From: Nitrospiraceae bacterium
Lineage (GTDB): Bacteria > Nitrospirota > Nitrospiria > Nitrospirales > Nitrospiraceae
NCBI GenBank assembly: GCA_019637075.1
Contig: JAHBWI010000001.1
Coordinates: 310,001-374,000, forward strand
DNA length: 64,000 bases
Direction of reading: 5' to 3'
The position numbers and the translations under genes were made by a program. Of this stretch, positions 1-8,985 are shown in pieces. Positions within the stretch are counted from its first letter, which is position 1; every line of letters starts with the position of its first letter. Under the pieces are notes generated by a model. The model made no database searches and was not told the DNA's origin. It worked only from the letters and a program-made list of their open reading frames with translations.

Positions 1-1234
1 GGCGACGCACGGATTCACCGGCAAGACAGGCGAACGAGAGCATCAACTGAAATGCCCATGACAATCCCAGAGACCACACCGCCCCCCGGATGCCGAATCG
101 AGGAATGAGCAGGTACGCGGTCGACAGGCCCACGAGGGCCACACAGGCGAACTGCACGGATTGGCTCATGATAATGCGAGCGGCCGTCATCCCGAAACCC
201 ATCACTGACGCAAGATGCGAAACAGCGGCTGCGCCCATGACCCACACGAATACACCGGATTCGTCGCTAAACTGCTTTCCATACAACAGCCCGAGGAACC
301 ATTCCCCGGCAAACCAGGCGAGAGCGATTCCCAATGTGCCCCAGGCAGCGGCGAGGAGCCCAAATCCGAGTAAGAGTCTATTGAACGAACTCACCGCTCC
401 GGCTGCCCATTCCCGAGACAATCGAGGAGTGACCGTTTGTCCGACGGAGTTCACCAACATGCCCGCCGCCACCCCCACATACACCATACCGGCGTACAGG
501 CCCAAAGCTCGCTCCCCCCAGTAAGACTCAACGACATATCGAGGGATACTCGTATTCAGCGATAGCAGCATGCTCCCAATGCCTAGCGGCACGGCCAGAC
601 CAGCAAGCCTCCGAAGTCTGGACCAGTCGATGCCGTCGTACAGCGGCCGCGCATGGACCGGCCTACCCAGGACCACCCGCCCATTTGGCAGATCATAGAC
701 GCCCAACACCGCAACCCAAGCCAACACGAGCCCGCACACAGCCCCCAACAGGGTCCCGGAAATCATAAATCCCACTGTAAATGCGATGATCGAGACGATT
801 CCCTTCAGAGCCAAGGAGCGAGCAATGAGCGCCATACGCTCGTGCTTCTGGAGAAGACCGAAGTAGACATCGCTCACGGATTCGACGGCCTTAGCGACTC
901 CAACGGCCATCACAATCGCTGCCGTTTGCAGCCGATACTGCAGAGCGAGGACCGCGATCACCAGAAGCGCAATGCACGTCGCACTCAACCGAAGACGCAA
1001 GTACTCGTCGAAGGTAAATTGGTCACGGGCATCCGTCGACTGGAGAGGCCGCAATCCGAGATTCGCAAAAATGACCACCGGCGCGGTGACCGCCAGTGCA
1101 AGGGCATACTGACCGACCATTTCCGTTGTGCCGAGACGGGCGAGCACCATCAACACTGCCCATTGGCATAACGCATACGTCGCATCTCCAAGCCCGGTCC
1201 AGATTGCGGCTCGCCCAAGAGACGTACGCATCAT
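1..1234 (-). CDS. Polysaccharide flippase (Wzx/MATE-like), partial
   Basis: This minus-strand reading frame is open from an ATG at 1234 through the left edge of the window, so about 411 N-terminal residues are visible and the C-terminus is missing. It starts MMRTSLGRAAIWTGLGDATY and consists of alternating hydrophobic segments and short basic loops, as in the PST/MATE-type flippases that move undecaprenyl-linked sugars across the inner membrane. An in-frame TGA lies 12 bases upstream of the ATG and a GAGG/GGGAG sequence precedes it. It follows the Wzc gene by 45 bp on the same strand, which supports a role in polysaccharide export. Substrate specificity cannot be read from sequence. Confidence is high for membrane transporter and fairly high for flippase. 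Confidence 0.82.
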   Translation of the reverse strand, partial: MMRTSLGRAAIWTGLGDATYALCQWAVLMVLARLGTTEMVGQYALALAVTAPVVIFANLGLRPLQSTDARDQFTFDEYLRLRLSATCIALLVIAVLALQYRLQTAAIVMAVGVAKAVESVSDVYFGLLQKHERMALIARSLALKGIVSIIAFTVGFMISGTLLGAVCGLVLAWVAVLGVYDLPNGRVVLGRPVHARPLYDGIDWSRLRRLAGLAVPLGIGSMLLSLNTSIPRYVVESYWGERALGLYAGMVYVGVAAGMLVNSVGQTVTPRLSREWAAGAVSSFNRLLLGFGLLAAAWGTLGIALAWFAGEWFLGLLYGKQFSDESGVFVWVMGAAAVSHLASVMGFGMTAARIIMSQSVQFACVALVGLSTAYLLIPRFGIRGAVWSLGLSWAFQLMLSFACLAGESVRR

Positions 1235-1279
1235 CTCCCGCAATCCTCACATACCGGACGAGCTACCTGCACGGGAGCC

Positions 1280-3451
1280 CTATTGCTGTGGCGCATGGAC
1301 CAGGCTGGCTTGAGCATACCGGTAGTAACGGGACATATGAGGGGTTGCAGCCTTTTGCAGAACGGCTCCCAGGATGGTCCCCCCGGCTTTGGTAATCTTC
1401 TGCGCGGCAAGTTGACACATATTCCGATCGGCCTGTCCTGCTCCGACCACGATCACCACTCCGTCGACTTGACTGCCGAGGATAGCGGCATCGCTGAAGA
1501 GTCCGACCGGCGGAGTGTCGATGATCACGAAATACCCCTGTGCTCGGCACTGGGCGAGCAACCCTCGCATCCGCACCGTCGACAGCAACTCCGACGGATA
1601 CGCCGTCGCCTTTCCGGGGGGAATCAAGTACAGATTCGGCTGTCCATTGTGATGCACTATTTCTTCAAAGGTGACCTCGCCCTCCAGATAGTCGGTCAAT
1701 CCCTTCGGCTGCGCGTCGGTCAATTCCAGCAGATTGGGACGACGGTGATTCCTGAGATCCGCATCGATCAACAAGACCTGCATGCTTTCGAGCTGAGCCA
1801 TGGCGATCGCGAGGTTGACCGCCAGCGTACTCTTGCCGTCGCTAGGCCCCGGGCTCGTAATCAGCAGCGCCCCATCCCGCTGAACCCTGCCGGAGAGCAG
1901 AATACTCGCACGAATCGATCGAAAAGCCTCGACGGCAGGCATCGCGTGCGGTCCATCGATCACCAACCGGTCAGGCCCGGTCTGGGATGGAATGAACGGG
2001 ACTGAATCCAAAAATGCGATGCTGGGTAGCTGGCCGACGCAATCCGACTGGTCCTTGAGACTCTGATCCCAGTGGTCACGGAGCAGTGCCAATCCTGTCC
2101 CCAACGCAAAGCCGAACAACAGCCCGAGTACAACATTGGCAAAGGTTCGCGGCTTACTTGGAACCGTTGCCGGGATCGCAGGATCGGCGAGTACGACATT
2201 ACTGACAATGAACTCAGAAGCCAGTGAGGCCTCCTTCATTCCGGTCAGAAACGTGTCGTACACCTGCTGAGCGCTCCGAACCTCTCGCTCGAGCAACGCT
2301 TGCTGTGATTGTAGCCCTTCGCTCTGAACGACGTCCGCTTTCTGCTGAGCGATCGCGGATTGAATAGCCGCCTCCCGAGAAACAACGAGGTCTCGTTCGT
2401 GCTTCAGCGAACGATAGATTTTTCGCACTTCGGCGACCAAATACTCACGCAATTGACTGAGCTCGGTTTTGGCCTTCAAGAGTTTCGGGTGAAGTGGCCC
2501 ATACTTTTCTCCCAACTCTGCAGTCTCTCCCGCCGCTTTGATTTCTTGTGCCTTCAGCGTCTGGATCAACGGCGAGGAGAGAACCTCGGAATGGTCGTCC
2601 CATTTGGACCAATCGATTCCGTCAGCCAGGCTTTTGTCCGTCAGAAGGCCTGCAATCTGACGATATCTCGATTCTGCCTCGTTCCGACGCACCTGCAACT
2701 TGACTAGCTCCGTGGTTAACTCTCGCAAGCGCTGAGCGGACACCGACTGACGATCTCCAATCTCGACGACGCCGTTCTTGGCTCGATACGTATGAAGAGC
2801 CTCTTGCGCTTGCTCTACCTTGTGTCGCAGTTCGTCCAGATGGGAAGAAAACCAGCCAAGGGCTTTCTCCTTATTCGTGCTGTTGACCTCCTGATTGATT
2901 TGGACATAGGCAGCAGCAACTGCATTCGCGGCACGCGCGGCGAACTCAGGATCGTGCGAGCGCACGACAATACGGGCAAGCCTCGTCCCCCGAACGGGCT
3001 TGATAGAAATATCGCGTTCGAATAGCCCGAATGCCGATTCCCACGACGTCGGCTGAAGAGACGTCTGCGGCTTCTGCGTTGTGAACCAACTCCTCTGCAT
3101 GAAGCTCTCAAGGCCTTCCGGCCGTGAGGCGAACTCTCTCCGATCGAGGATGCCCAAGGCATGAGCCGCCTTCTCGAGGACCCGTCTGGTCTTGAGCAGC
3201 TCGAAATGCGTCTCGTAGTAATCCGGAGAAAGATCCACTACCTGCGACGCAGTTGTCTGAGTCGGAGGTTGGTGTTCTCGTTCAATCAACACCGTCGCCG
3301 TTGACTCGAACGTCGGAATTTGAAGAAATGACCAACCCGCTGCGAGGCCCCCGCACAGCAGGGTGGAGATAAGAATCCACGGCCACCGGGATTTGATGGT
3401 GCCGAAAAGATCCCGAAGAGAAGAATCCGTTCTATTCATAGTAGATATCAT
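1280..3451 (-). CDS. Wzc-like polysaccharide co-polymerase / BY-type tyrosine autokinase
   Basis: This 723-residue inner-membrane protein should control exopolysaccharide chain length and export. The N-terminus has a membrane segment (about residues 25-45) and a Wzz-type region, followed by a long coiled-coil periplasmic part and a second membrane segment near residue 440. The C-terminal third is a cytoplasmic bacterial tyrosine kinase domain. It has Walker A GPSDGKST (about 535), Walker A' VLLIDADLR (about 563) and Walker B YFVIIDTPP (about 645), and ends in a Tyr-rich cluster (SRYYRYAQ) typical of the autophosphorylated tail. The flippase lies 45 bp downstream and the outer-membrane barrel gene is upstream on the same strand. 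Fusion of Wzz and kinase in one chain is the Gram-negative arrangement. Confidence 0.93.
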   Translation of the reverse strand: MISTMNRTDSSLRDLFGTIKSRWPWILISTLLCGGLAAGWSFLQIPTFESTATVLIEREHQPPTQTTASQVVDLSPDYYETHFELLKTRRVLEKAAHALGILDRREFASRPEGLESFMQRSWFTTQKPQTSLQPTSWESAFGLFERDISIKPVRGTRLARIVVRSHDPEFAARAANAVAAAYVQINQEVNSTNKEKALGWFSSHLDELRHKVEQAQEALHTYRAKNGVVEIGDRQSVSAQRLRELTTELVKLQVRRNEAESRYRQIAGLLTDKSLADGIDWSKWDDHSEVLSSPLIQTLKAQEIKAAGETAELGEKYGPLHPKLLKAKTELSQLREYLVAEVRKIYRSLKHERDLVVSREAAIQSAIAQQKADVVQSEGLQSQQALLEREVRSAQQVYDTFLTGMKEASLASEFIVSNVVLADPAIPATVPSKPRTFANVVLGLLFGFALGTGLALLRDHWDQSLKDQSDCVGQLPSIAFLDSVPFIPSQTGPDRLVIDGPHAMPAVEAFRSIRASILLSGRVQRDGALLITSPGPSDGKSTLAVNLAIAMAQLESMQVLLIDADLRNHRRPNLLELTDAQPKGLTDYLEGEVTFEEIVHHNGQPNLYLIPPGKATAYPSELLSTVRMRGLLAQCRAQGYFVIIDTPPVGLFSDAAILGSQVDGVVIVVGAGQADRNMCQLAAQKITKAGGTILGAVLQKAATPHMSRYYRYAQASLVHAPQQ

Positions 3452-3657
3452 GAAGCTAGTCCTTGTTTAACCGGTAGCCTGTTCAGAAACCGACGAGTCG
3501 GAGCCTGGTCGACGTTGTGCCGATACCCGCGATTGTTCGTGCCGCGGAACCACGCAAAGCGAACGGTGCATGACCGATTGAGTACATTCCGCAGGGTTTT
3601 TCCTTCATTGGCGTTGCCTGAAATACTCGGATAGTCGCCGTCTCAAAGGGTTTTCCC

Positions 3658-3673
3658 TGGCATAGGGTATGCT
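3658..3673 (+). promoter_or_regulatory. Possible sigma-54 (-24/-12) promoter
   Basis: The sequence TGGCATAGGGTATGCT has GG and GC dinucleotides spaced exactly as in RpoN promoters (TGGCAC-N5-TTGC). It lies about 90 bases before the preferred start of the secreted protein gene at 3765 and overlaps the longest-ORF start at 3669, which argues for the later start. The -12 element (ATGC) is imperfect. It lies in the 313-bp gap between the divergent Wzc and secreted-protein genes, where nothing else is evident. Confidence 0.4.
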
Positions 3674-3764
3674 ATTATGCCTGCGTACCTATGATGCCCC
3701 CATGCCTCACTGGGCCGCTAGTCGCCAATCACACAAGGTTCGCTCTCCAACAAGGCTGAAACCA

Positions 3765-5300
3765 ATGAGCAGGTCTTCATTCAATCGAGTCATTTTCCGC
3801 ATCGGCCTGGTTCTCGCGCTTGCCCTGAGTGCCCTGCTCCCAGGCATGACGACTTTGAGCTATGGACAGTCCTTGGCTCTGCCTCCGGCTCCGCAGACCC
3901 CGCATTGGCCTCACATCAACGTATTCGCCTACGCTCGTTCACTTTTCCTGACAACGATTCCCCCGGATTCTTACCAGTGGTACACGTCTCATCTCGACGC
4001 CGTTGAAGTCCATGGCAACGGACCGACTCTTCGATCCCTGAACCCGACCATTGAAATGTTCAGCTATCAAATGGATCTGACGGCGTTCACCAAAGACAAT
4101 CTGACTGGCGTGGCGGAAGAGGTGTTCTTGCATTTCTCCGAGCCCACGGTACTGACGTTTTACACTCTTGATCGCACCCAAGTTGTCGGAACCGCCTCCA
4201 TCCCCGGCTGCCCGGAGGGCACGGCGATGACGGCAACCTGCAGGGTCCAGACGCATTTGTGGAATGATCGGCGATTCGTCCTCAACCCCCAATCAACGGC
4301 CTTCAGAACGTGGAAATCGTCGAAACTCCTCGGCTCTACGAATGTGTACGGATTCAACATCGACACAAGCCGCTACTTGTGGATCGATGAGCACGCGCCA
4401 GGCTTCTCTTGGCCGCTCAGTTTCAACTACCAAACGGTGGTGGTATCCGGCGGCGGTATCAGAGAATTTGCCGCTCGGCGCCCCGGAAATGTGCAATTTG
4501 AATCGGACTATGCCGCCTCAGTCGCGAACTGGCTCTCGTCGTTTTCTGTGCAGGCTTCGCAGGCTGGAAAGAAAGCGCTGATCAACGCCAATGAAAATGG
4601 ACTGCATCCTTGGCTGTTGCCTCAAGTGACGGCCATTCAAGGTTTGAGCACGGAAAGCAAACATCGACTTGACGGATTCACCGGCCCATCCGACTACCAG
4701 AACTACGTGAACCTCATTAATTCAGTAACCACCGCGGGGGGCCTGGTCGATCTGCACGGACGATGGTGCTATACGGGACCTGCAAACCTGACGAACGGCA
4801 ACTATGCAACCAAAGCCGCTCGCTACCGGATGTGGCGCTTAGCCAGCTATTATCAGTTCAAGGAACCGACCGGCAGTGCTGGCCTGGTCTACTTTAACCC
4901 CGGCTTCTGCTCTGATGAGACCCCTTCCACCAATCAATGGATCAACGACCAAGGTGAATGGCTCCCTGCGTATCAAGTCGATGTCGGGAAACCGATCGGC
5001 TCGACACTCGTCTATCAGCAAGGCACTGCCGGATGCGCCTACCAGATATTTGGCCGAACTTATTCAAAAGCCCTTGTCCTGGTTCGCCCACAAGACTCCG
5101 CGACCTGTACCGACTTCGGGGATGCCACTGCAGCCACGGTCAGCCTCGCTTCACCGGCCCAGATTCTGCTGGAAGATGGGACGTTGTCACCACCAGTCAC
5201 AACCGTCCGGATCCGGAATGCAGAGGCAGTCATTGCCTATACCTCCCAGACACCGGATACGATGCCTCCGGCAGCACCAACCGGTGTGACGGTTCGATAA
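3765..5300 (+). CDS. Secreted protein, possibly glycoside-hydrolase-like
   Basis: This encodes 511 residues. The ATG at 3765 (MSRSSFNRVIFRIG) begins a clear Sec signal peptide, with a hydrophobic core LVLALALSALLPG and cleavage near SYGQS; the longer ORF from 3669 would put 32 non-signal residues in front of it. The rest is a soluble, aromatic-rich domain with Trp, Tyr and Asp patches (for example YGFNIDTSRYLWIDEH and a later GRWCYTGPAN) and a beta-rich C-terminus ending TVRIRNAEAVIAY. The pattern is reminiscent of putative TIM-barrel glycosidases of the GHL type, but I cannot assign catalytic acids, so that is a guess. It is the only plus-strand gene in the left polysaccharide block, convergent with the barrel gene and divergent from Wzc. 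A polysaccharide-modifying role is an inference. Confidence 0.75.
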   Translation: MSRSSFNRVIFRIGLVLALALSALLPGMTTLSYGQSLALPPAPQTPHWPHINVFAYARSLFLTTIPPDSYQWYTSHLDAVEVHGNGPTLRSLNPTIEMFSYQMDLTAFTKDNLTGVAEEVFLHFSEPTVLTFYTLDRTQVVGTASIPGCPEGTAMTATCRVQTHLWNDRRFVLNPQSTAFRTWKSSKLLGSTNVYGFNIDTSRYLWIDEHAPGFSWPLSFNYQTVVVSGGGIREFAARRPGNVQFESDYAASVANWLSSFSVQASQAGKKALINANENGLHPWLLPQVTAIQGLSTESKHRLDGFTGPSDYQNYVNLINSVTTAGGLVDLHGRWCYTGPANLTNGNYATKAARYRMWRLASYYQFKEPTGSAGLVYFNPGFCSDETPSTNQWINDQGEWLPAYQVDVGKPIGSTLVYQQGTAGCAYQIFGRTYSKALVLVRPQDSATCTDFGDATAATVSLASPAQILLEDGTLSPPVTTVRIRNAEAVIAYTSQTPDTMPPAAPTGVTVR

Positions 5301-5345
5301 CGCAGCCTTTCCATGTCCTTGTGCAACCACGCAGACCCCGGATAC

Positions 5346-6773
5346 CTAGAACATCCCCTGCACCGAGAGCATTGCGGTATTGGCCTGATATGTGAACGAA
5401 TCGACCTTCGAGCGCCGGTCTTCAAACACATACTGCAGACCGATACCAAGCCACTGGACCGCCCGATAGTTGAGACCGATTGCGGCGTTCTTCAAGTCGT
5501 CTGAACGAACCGGCGTCCCCGACGACGCGCCGGCGGGAGTAGAAAATCGGTCGTTCTCATAACCCAAATTGGCCGTAGCGGTCATCCTAAGCCCTAACGG
5601 ATATGCCGCAGAAAGATTGACGCCCGTGGCGGTGAAAAATGATGTTCCCGCTATCACGGTCTGCTGGACTGTACGGTACGGTTGGAGCGTGAGCAGAAGA
5701 CCGTTGACCGGCGCCCAAGCCAATCGCCCCATAACATAGAGGCTGGAATAGGAATCCTGGTCACGCCGAAATAGGCTGAGGACCGGGCCGGGTTGGTTTG
5801 TTTGGGCTTGAGTAAACTTCAGGAACTGATATCCGACAAGAAATTCGCCGGACGTATTCCCGCTCGCCTCCCACTTAGCTCCCCCGCTGATCGTATACGT
5901 CGTGCTGTTTAGGTTTTTGTTATCGTCGTAATCTTCTTGGCGAACCGACACGTCGACCAGCGCGGACGTATTCGGCTGTGCTTTCCCCGAGAAGGTAAGA
6001 CCTATGTAATTGCTGGTTCTGTCGCGGATAAGCGCCTGCGAGTTGTTCAGATAGTGCCAATGCATCGTTTGCATGCTGAGCCTGGTCCCGAGAATACCGC
6101 CTTCGTACTCAGCACGCCCGGTAAAACTTGTGGCCGTCCACTTGTTCAGTTCCAGGGATTGCTGATCGAGGGCTGAACCTCGTGGGTCGTGGCCCAATTT
6201 CTGCTCCCCCTGAAAATCCAATTTGAGGCCGCTGGCGAGATTGAAACGCATCAAGCCGGACGCCGTCTGGTCCTGAACGTTATTGGATGGATTGCGATGG
6301 AAAAACTGGATATTGGTACGATAGTCCGCAACGAATAGGTGCCTGCTACCGACCGGAAGTTGAGCTTGCAGTCCTGGCGCAACCGTCGTGAGGAAATCGC
6401 TCTGTTTCGCCCTGGTCCGAAAGACGTTGTCGGTATACATTTCCGCAATGCCCATAAAGGGATGGAGTTTGAAGGGCCCCGCCGACAGTCCTTCGCCTTC
6501 AACCAACGGAATGTAATTTGAGGGGTAGATCGGGTAGATGCCCGTCCAGGGAAACGTGGGCGTCAGGTACAGCGCGCCGAGAATACCCGGATTCGCGAAT
6601 TGAGAAAGCCACATGTATCCCTGTCCACCGAATGTACCGGCTCCAAAGCCCTGGGACGGGACGACGGTGGCCTGCTGGCAAAACACCGGGGCGACGATCA
6701 CCAACATGGTCGCAACCAGGATAACCGTGGCAATCCCGACACGAAGAATCAGTGCCTGCACTCTCGCCATCAT
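5346..6773 (-). CDS. Outer-membrane beta-barrel protein of the exopolysaccharide locus
   Basis: The product is about 475 residues. It has an N-terminal signal peptide (core VGIATVILVATMLVIVA, cleavage around VFCQQ) and then many alternating hydrophobic/polar strands typical of a barrel, including PFMGIAEMYTDNVFRT and repeated aromatic-ended strands, finishing with a Phe (SVQGMF) as outer-membrane proteins do. It resembles the BBP2_2 type of porin found in exosortase/EPS loci, where it is thought to be an outer-membrane export component; that family call is from memory. An ATG at 6803 gives ten extra residues, and I prefer the ATG at 6773, which follows a purine-rich AGAGAGAA. It ends 46 bp from the convergent secreted-protein gene. 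Confidence 0.8.
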   Translation of the reverse strand: MMARVQALILRVGIATVILVATMLVIVAPVFCQQATVVPSQGFGAGTFGGQGYMWLSQFANPGILGALYLTPTFPWTGIYPIYPSNYIPLVEGEGLSAGPFKLHPFMGIAEMYTDNVFRTRAKQSDFLTTVAPGLQAQLPVGSRHLFVADYRTNIQFFHRNPSNNVQDQTASGLMRFNLASGLKLDFQGEQKLGHDPRGSALDQQSLELNKWTATSFTGRAEYEGGILGTRLSMQTMHWHYLNNSQALIRDRTSNYIGLTFSGKAQPNTSALVDVSVRQEDYDDNKNLNSTTYTISGGAKWEASGNTSGEFLVGYQFLKFTQAQTNQPGPVLSLFRRDQDSYSSLYVMGRLAWAPVNGLLLTLQPYRTVQQTVIAGTSFFTATGVNLSAAYPLGLRMTATANLGYENDRFSTPAGASSGTPVRSDDLKNAAIGLNYRAVQWLGIGLQYVFEDRRSKVDSFTYQANTAMLSVQGMF

Positions 6774-6852
6774 TTCTCTCTGAGCGACTCTCACACCAGA
6801 CATGCATAGCGCCGGCCGTCGCGGTTCGCGGAATCCCCATTTGGGTCGCGCA

Positions 6853-7137
6853 TCAGCATTCGCTGTTCGGATCTTGGACCAGCGCCACCCTCAGCGCATG
6901 GTAGTCCAACGACAATTCGGCAACTTTTTGCTTGAGCCGGCGATTCTCATGTTCCAATTCCAACACTCGCAGCCGCTCGGAATGGACCGACTCCATGACG
7001 CGAGCCTTTGCCTGCCACCGCTGCAACGTACGCACAGATATGCCGTAGCGATCGCACAAATGTTCCGTCGAAACCCCTTGTTGGGCTTCGGTAAGAATGC
7101 GTGCAATGTCCGGGGCAGTAAAGCGAGGCTTTGCCAT
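6853..7137 (-). CDS. Orphan transposase-type HTH protein (IS3 OrfA-like)
   Basis: This 94-residue protein has an N-terminal helix-turn-helix (VSTEHLCDRYGISVRTLQRW, residues about 22-41) followed by a leucine-zipper-like coiled coil (RVLELEHENRRLKQKVAEL). That is the layout of IS3/IS407 OrfA proteins. No OrfB/DDE integrase frame follows, and no terminal inverted repeats or target duplications were seen. It is either the remnant of an insertion sequence or a domesticated DNA-binding protein. It sits 78 bp downstream of the NusG paralogue and 79 bp upstream of the barrel gene, all on the minus strand, so it may be co-transcribed with them. Confidence 0.75.
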   Translation of the reverse strand: MAKPRFTAPDIARILTEAQQGVSTEHLCDRYGISVRTLQRWQAKARVMESVHSERLRVLELEHENRRLKQKVAELSLDYHALRVALVQDPNSEC

Positions 7138-7215
7138 GATGTAATCGTGATGTCCGGAAACCGCTACGAGCAGTACCGGACAGTCTTGGTTAAGCGTAGA
7201 GCGATGAACTTGAAC

Positions 7216-7767
7216 CTAGCTGAGCGCCAGGACTTCGTCTGCGTCGATGTGAACGAGCGCGGCCTGTTGGATCAAGTGGGTTCGGATGATCAATCCGTGT
7301 TGTTTATTTTTTCGCACCAACTGTCCGCGAAGTCCGGTGAGCGGACCTCGGATCACCTCCACCCACGTACCTTCCGTGAAGTAATCGTGCGCTTCGACGA
7401 GTCGATCCGTGCAGGCCAATCGTTGGAGCGCAAGCAGCTCTTCGTCCGAGATCGGTTCCGGCTTCACGACACCGACGATGCGGACGATTCCCGGGGTTTG
7501 AAGCACTGCCAGGCTGTTCGAAAGCGCAAATCGCGCGAAGCAGTATCCAGCAAACAGCGGCAGCGTCTTCCAAACCTTGCGGTCCGACCATTGGCGACAC
7601 TGCTTGGTCAGGGGCAAGAGGGGTTCAATGCCGATGGACTCCAGCCGATCGCGCACCTGCTTCTCGTGACGGGAATGGGTCTTGATCGCATACCAGCGAA
7701 CGTCGGAAACACAAGTTCCGCCCGTAACCATTTCATCTGTTGCAGTGGCTTTGCATGTAATCGGCAT
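7216..7767 (-). CDS. NusG-family transcription antiterminator (RfaH/UpxY/LoaP-like)
   Basis: The NGN domain begins at VRWYAIKTHSRHEKQVRDRL and continues through a hydrophobic core (PLFAGYCFARF) to PGIVRIVGV. A C-terminal KOW-type segment follows (GTWVEVIRGPLTGLRGQLV). Specialised NusG paralogues of this size travel with RNA polymerase and suppress termination in long polysaccharide operons. This gene is the promoter-proximal minus-strand gene of the left EPS block, the expected position. The start is uncertain: a GTG at 7860 has no visible Shine-Dalgarno sequence, so I chose the ATG at 7767 (183 residues), and an ATG at 7731 is also possible. No JUMPstart/ops element was recognised downstream. 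Confidence 0.85.
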   Translation of the reverse strand: MPITCKATATDEMVTGGTCVSDVRWYAIKTHSRHEKQVRDRLESIGIEPLLPLTKQCRQWSDRKVWKTLPLFAGYCFARFALSNSLAVLQTPGIVRIVGVVKPEPISDEELLALQRLACTDRLVEAHDYFTEGTWVEVIRGPLTGLRGQLVRKNKQHGLIIRTHLIQQAALVHIDADEVLALS

Positions 7768-8295
7768 AGCTTCGCCCCGTGAGTCCCACAAGAGTGGGTT
7801 GTGTTTTACAGGCCTGCGAGCCTTCCACGCATCGGATGATTGTGCTTTTATTTTCGGCACTCATGAATTGTCCATCGAGCTCTTTGTGCCAGCGTTCTTG
7901 AACGTGCAACTCCCACCTCTGAAATCAATTGCGGTGGAAATACTTCGTACCCAGAGAAGCCAATGCAAAATTTCCCTTGAGACCGCTTCGGTTAAGCCTG
8001 AGCAGAACAACAACGTAATACAAACCACGACTATACGTATGTTCCAATTTGACCCAAAATATGCCGACACATCAGCACGTCGAACATTTTTGAACACATT
8101 GTGGAATGGCACAAATGTCGAGCACCCTCGATAAAGTGGCATTTAGAGCCAATTTGAAGGCCCTTAATGGTCTTCCCCCTGTTGCGGCATACTCCAATGG
8201 TATGAGATTATTGCCTCGGTGTATGCATATGCCTACACCTGCAATGAGACGAATTTCTACGTAGCATTTCACGTTACAATTCATCGTTGGAGATC
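7768..8295. other. Divergent intergenic region, AT-richer
   Basis: About 530 bp lie between the NusG paralogue and the LuxR gene, reading outwards. The stretch is visibly AT-richer than its neighbours and presumably carries both promoters. No ORF with codon structure, no convincing sigma-54 site and no terminator were found. Confidence 0.5.
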
Positions 8296-8985
8296 ATGGC
8301 TAAGACAACCTTGACCGTTCGCGTGGCGCTCGTAAGCGGAAACCTTCTGGCGCGCATGGGACTTCGCCGCCTGATTGAAACTAATCTAGGAATCCTGCTC
8401 GTCGGCGAATCGCATGGAGGCATTCCTGCCTGCGGATTGTTGCAACAGGAACGGCCCGATTGCGTAGTGGTCGATCTCGAGTCGGAGATCAACGTCGTTG
8501 AAGCGGTGAAGAGCTACAAGCAGGTGGCCCCTCAGGCAAAGATTCTTTTGCTCTGCGGGTGGAGCGACGTGGATCGTGCCCGGCAGGCATTGGGAATTGG
8601 GGCGGATGGGATCGTGCTCAAGTGTCAACCTCCGGCTGTGTTGATGGCCATGATCGAGGGCCAGTCGGATGAATTAGCCATGGAAGTCGTCGCCCCCTGC
8701 CAAGCTACTCCGACGCTGGTCAATGAAGTGAGAAATGGAACGAAGCGAGGCCCGGTTGAGGTGGGGCGTGGGACCGGGTTACTCACAGATCGCGAGCGCA
8801 TGGTCGTGGGCTTGGTCGGTCAAGGACTTTCCAATCGAGATATTGCCGAACGACTCTGCATCTCCGAAACTACTGTCCGGCATCATCTCACGAGCATCTT
8901 CGACAAGATGGGTGTGTCGAACCGCCAGAAGCTCCTGATCCGCGCCCATCAAGACGGACTCGTCGAGCTGACAGCATCGGCCTGA
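8296..8985 (+). CDS. LuxR/NarL-type response regulator with atypical receiver
   Basis: This is a 229-residue regulator. The N-terminal receiver-like domain keeps the phospho-acceptor position (CVVVDLES) and a Lys in IVLKCQ. The usual N-terminal Asp-Asp/Glu pocket is replaced by VALVSGNLLAR, so normal phosphorylation is doubtful. The C-terminus is a clear GerE/LuxR HTH (LLTDRERMVVGLVGQGLSN, then ISETTVRHHLTSIFDKMGV). The start is set at the ATG at 8296, preceded by TTGGAG; a TTG at 8287 is the alternative. It is divergent from the NusG-containing block and may control it. No sensor kinase is nearby. Confidence 0.88.
   Translation: MAKTTLTVRVALVSGNLLARMGLRRLIETNLGILLVGESHGGIPACGLLQQERPDCVVVDLESEINVVEAVKSYKQVAPQAKILLLCGWSDVDRARQALGIGADGIVLKCQPPAVLMAMIEGQSDELAMEVVAPCQATPTLVNEVRNGTKRGPVEVGRGTGLLTDRERMVVGLVGQGLSNRDIAERLCISETTVRHHLTSIFDKMGVSNRQKLLIRAHQDGLVELTASA

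Noticed and set aside
3528..3544. Minus-strand GGCACG...GC resembling a sigma-54 site upstream of Wzc
   Set aside because: The GG-to-GC spacing is 13 instead of 12, and RpoN promoters do not tolerate this.
6802..7782. 326-codon plus-strand ORF
   Set aside because: It is antisense to the NusG paralogue and the HTH gene, both with clear domains.
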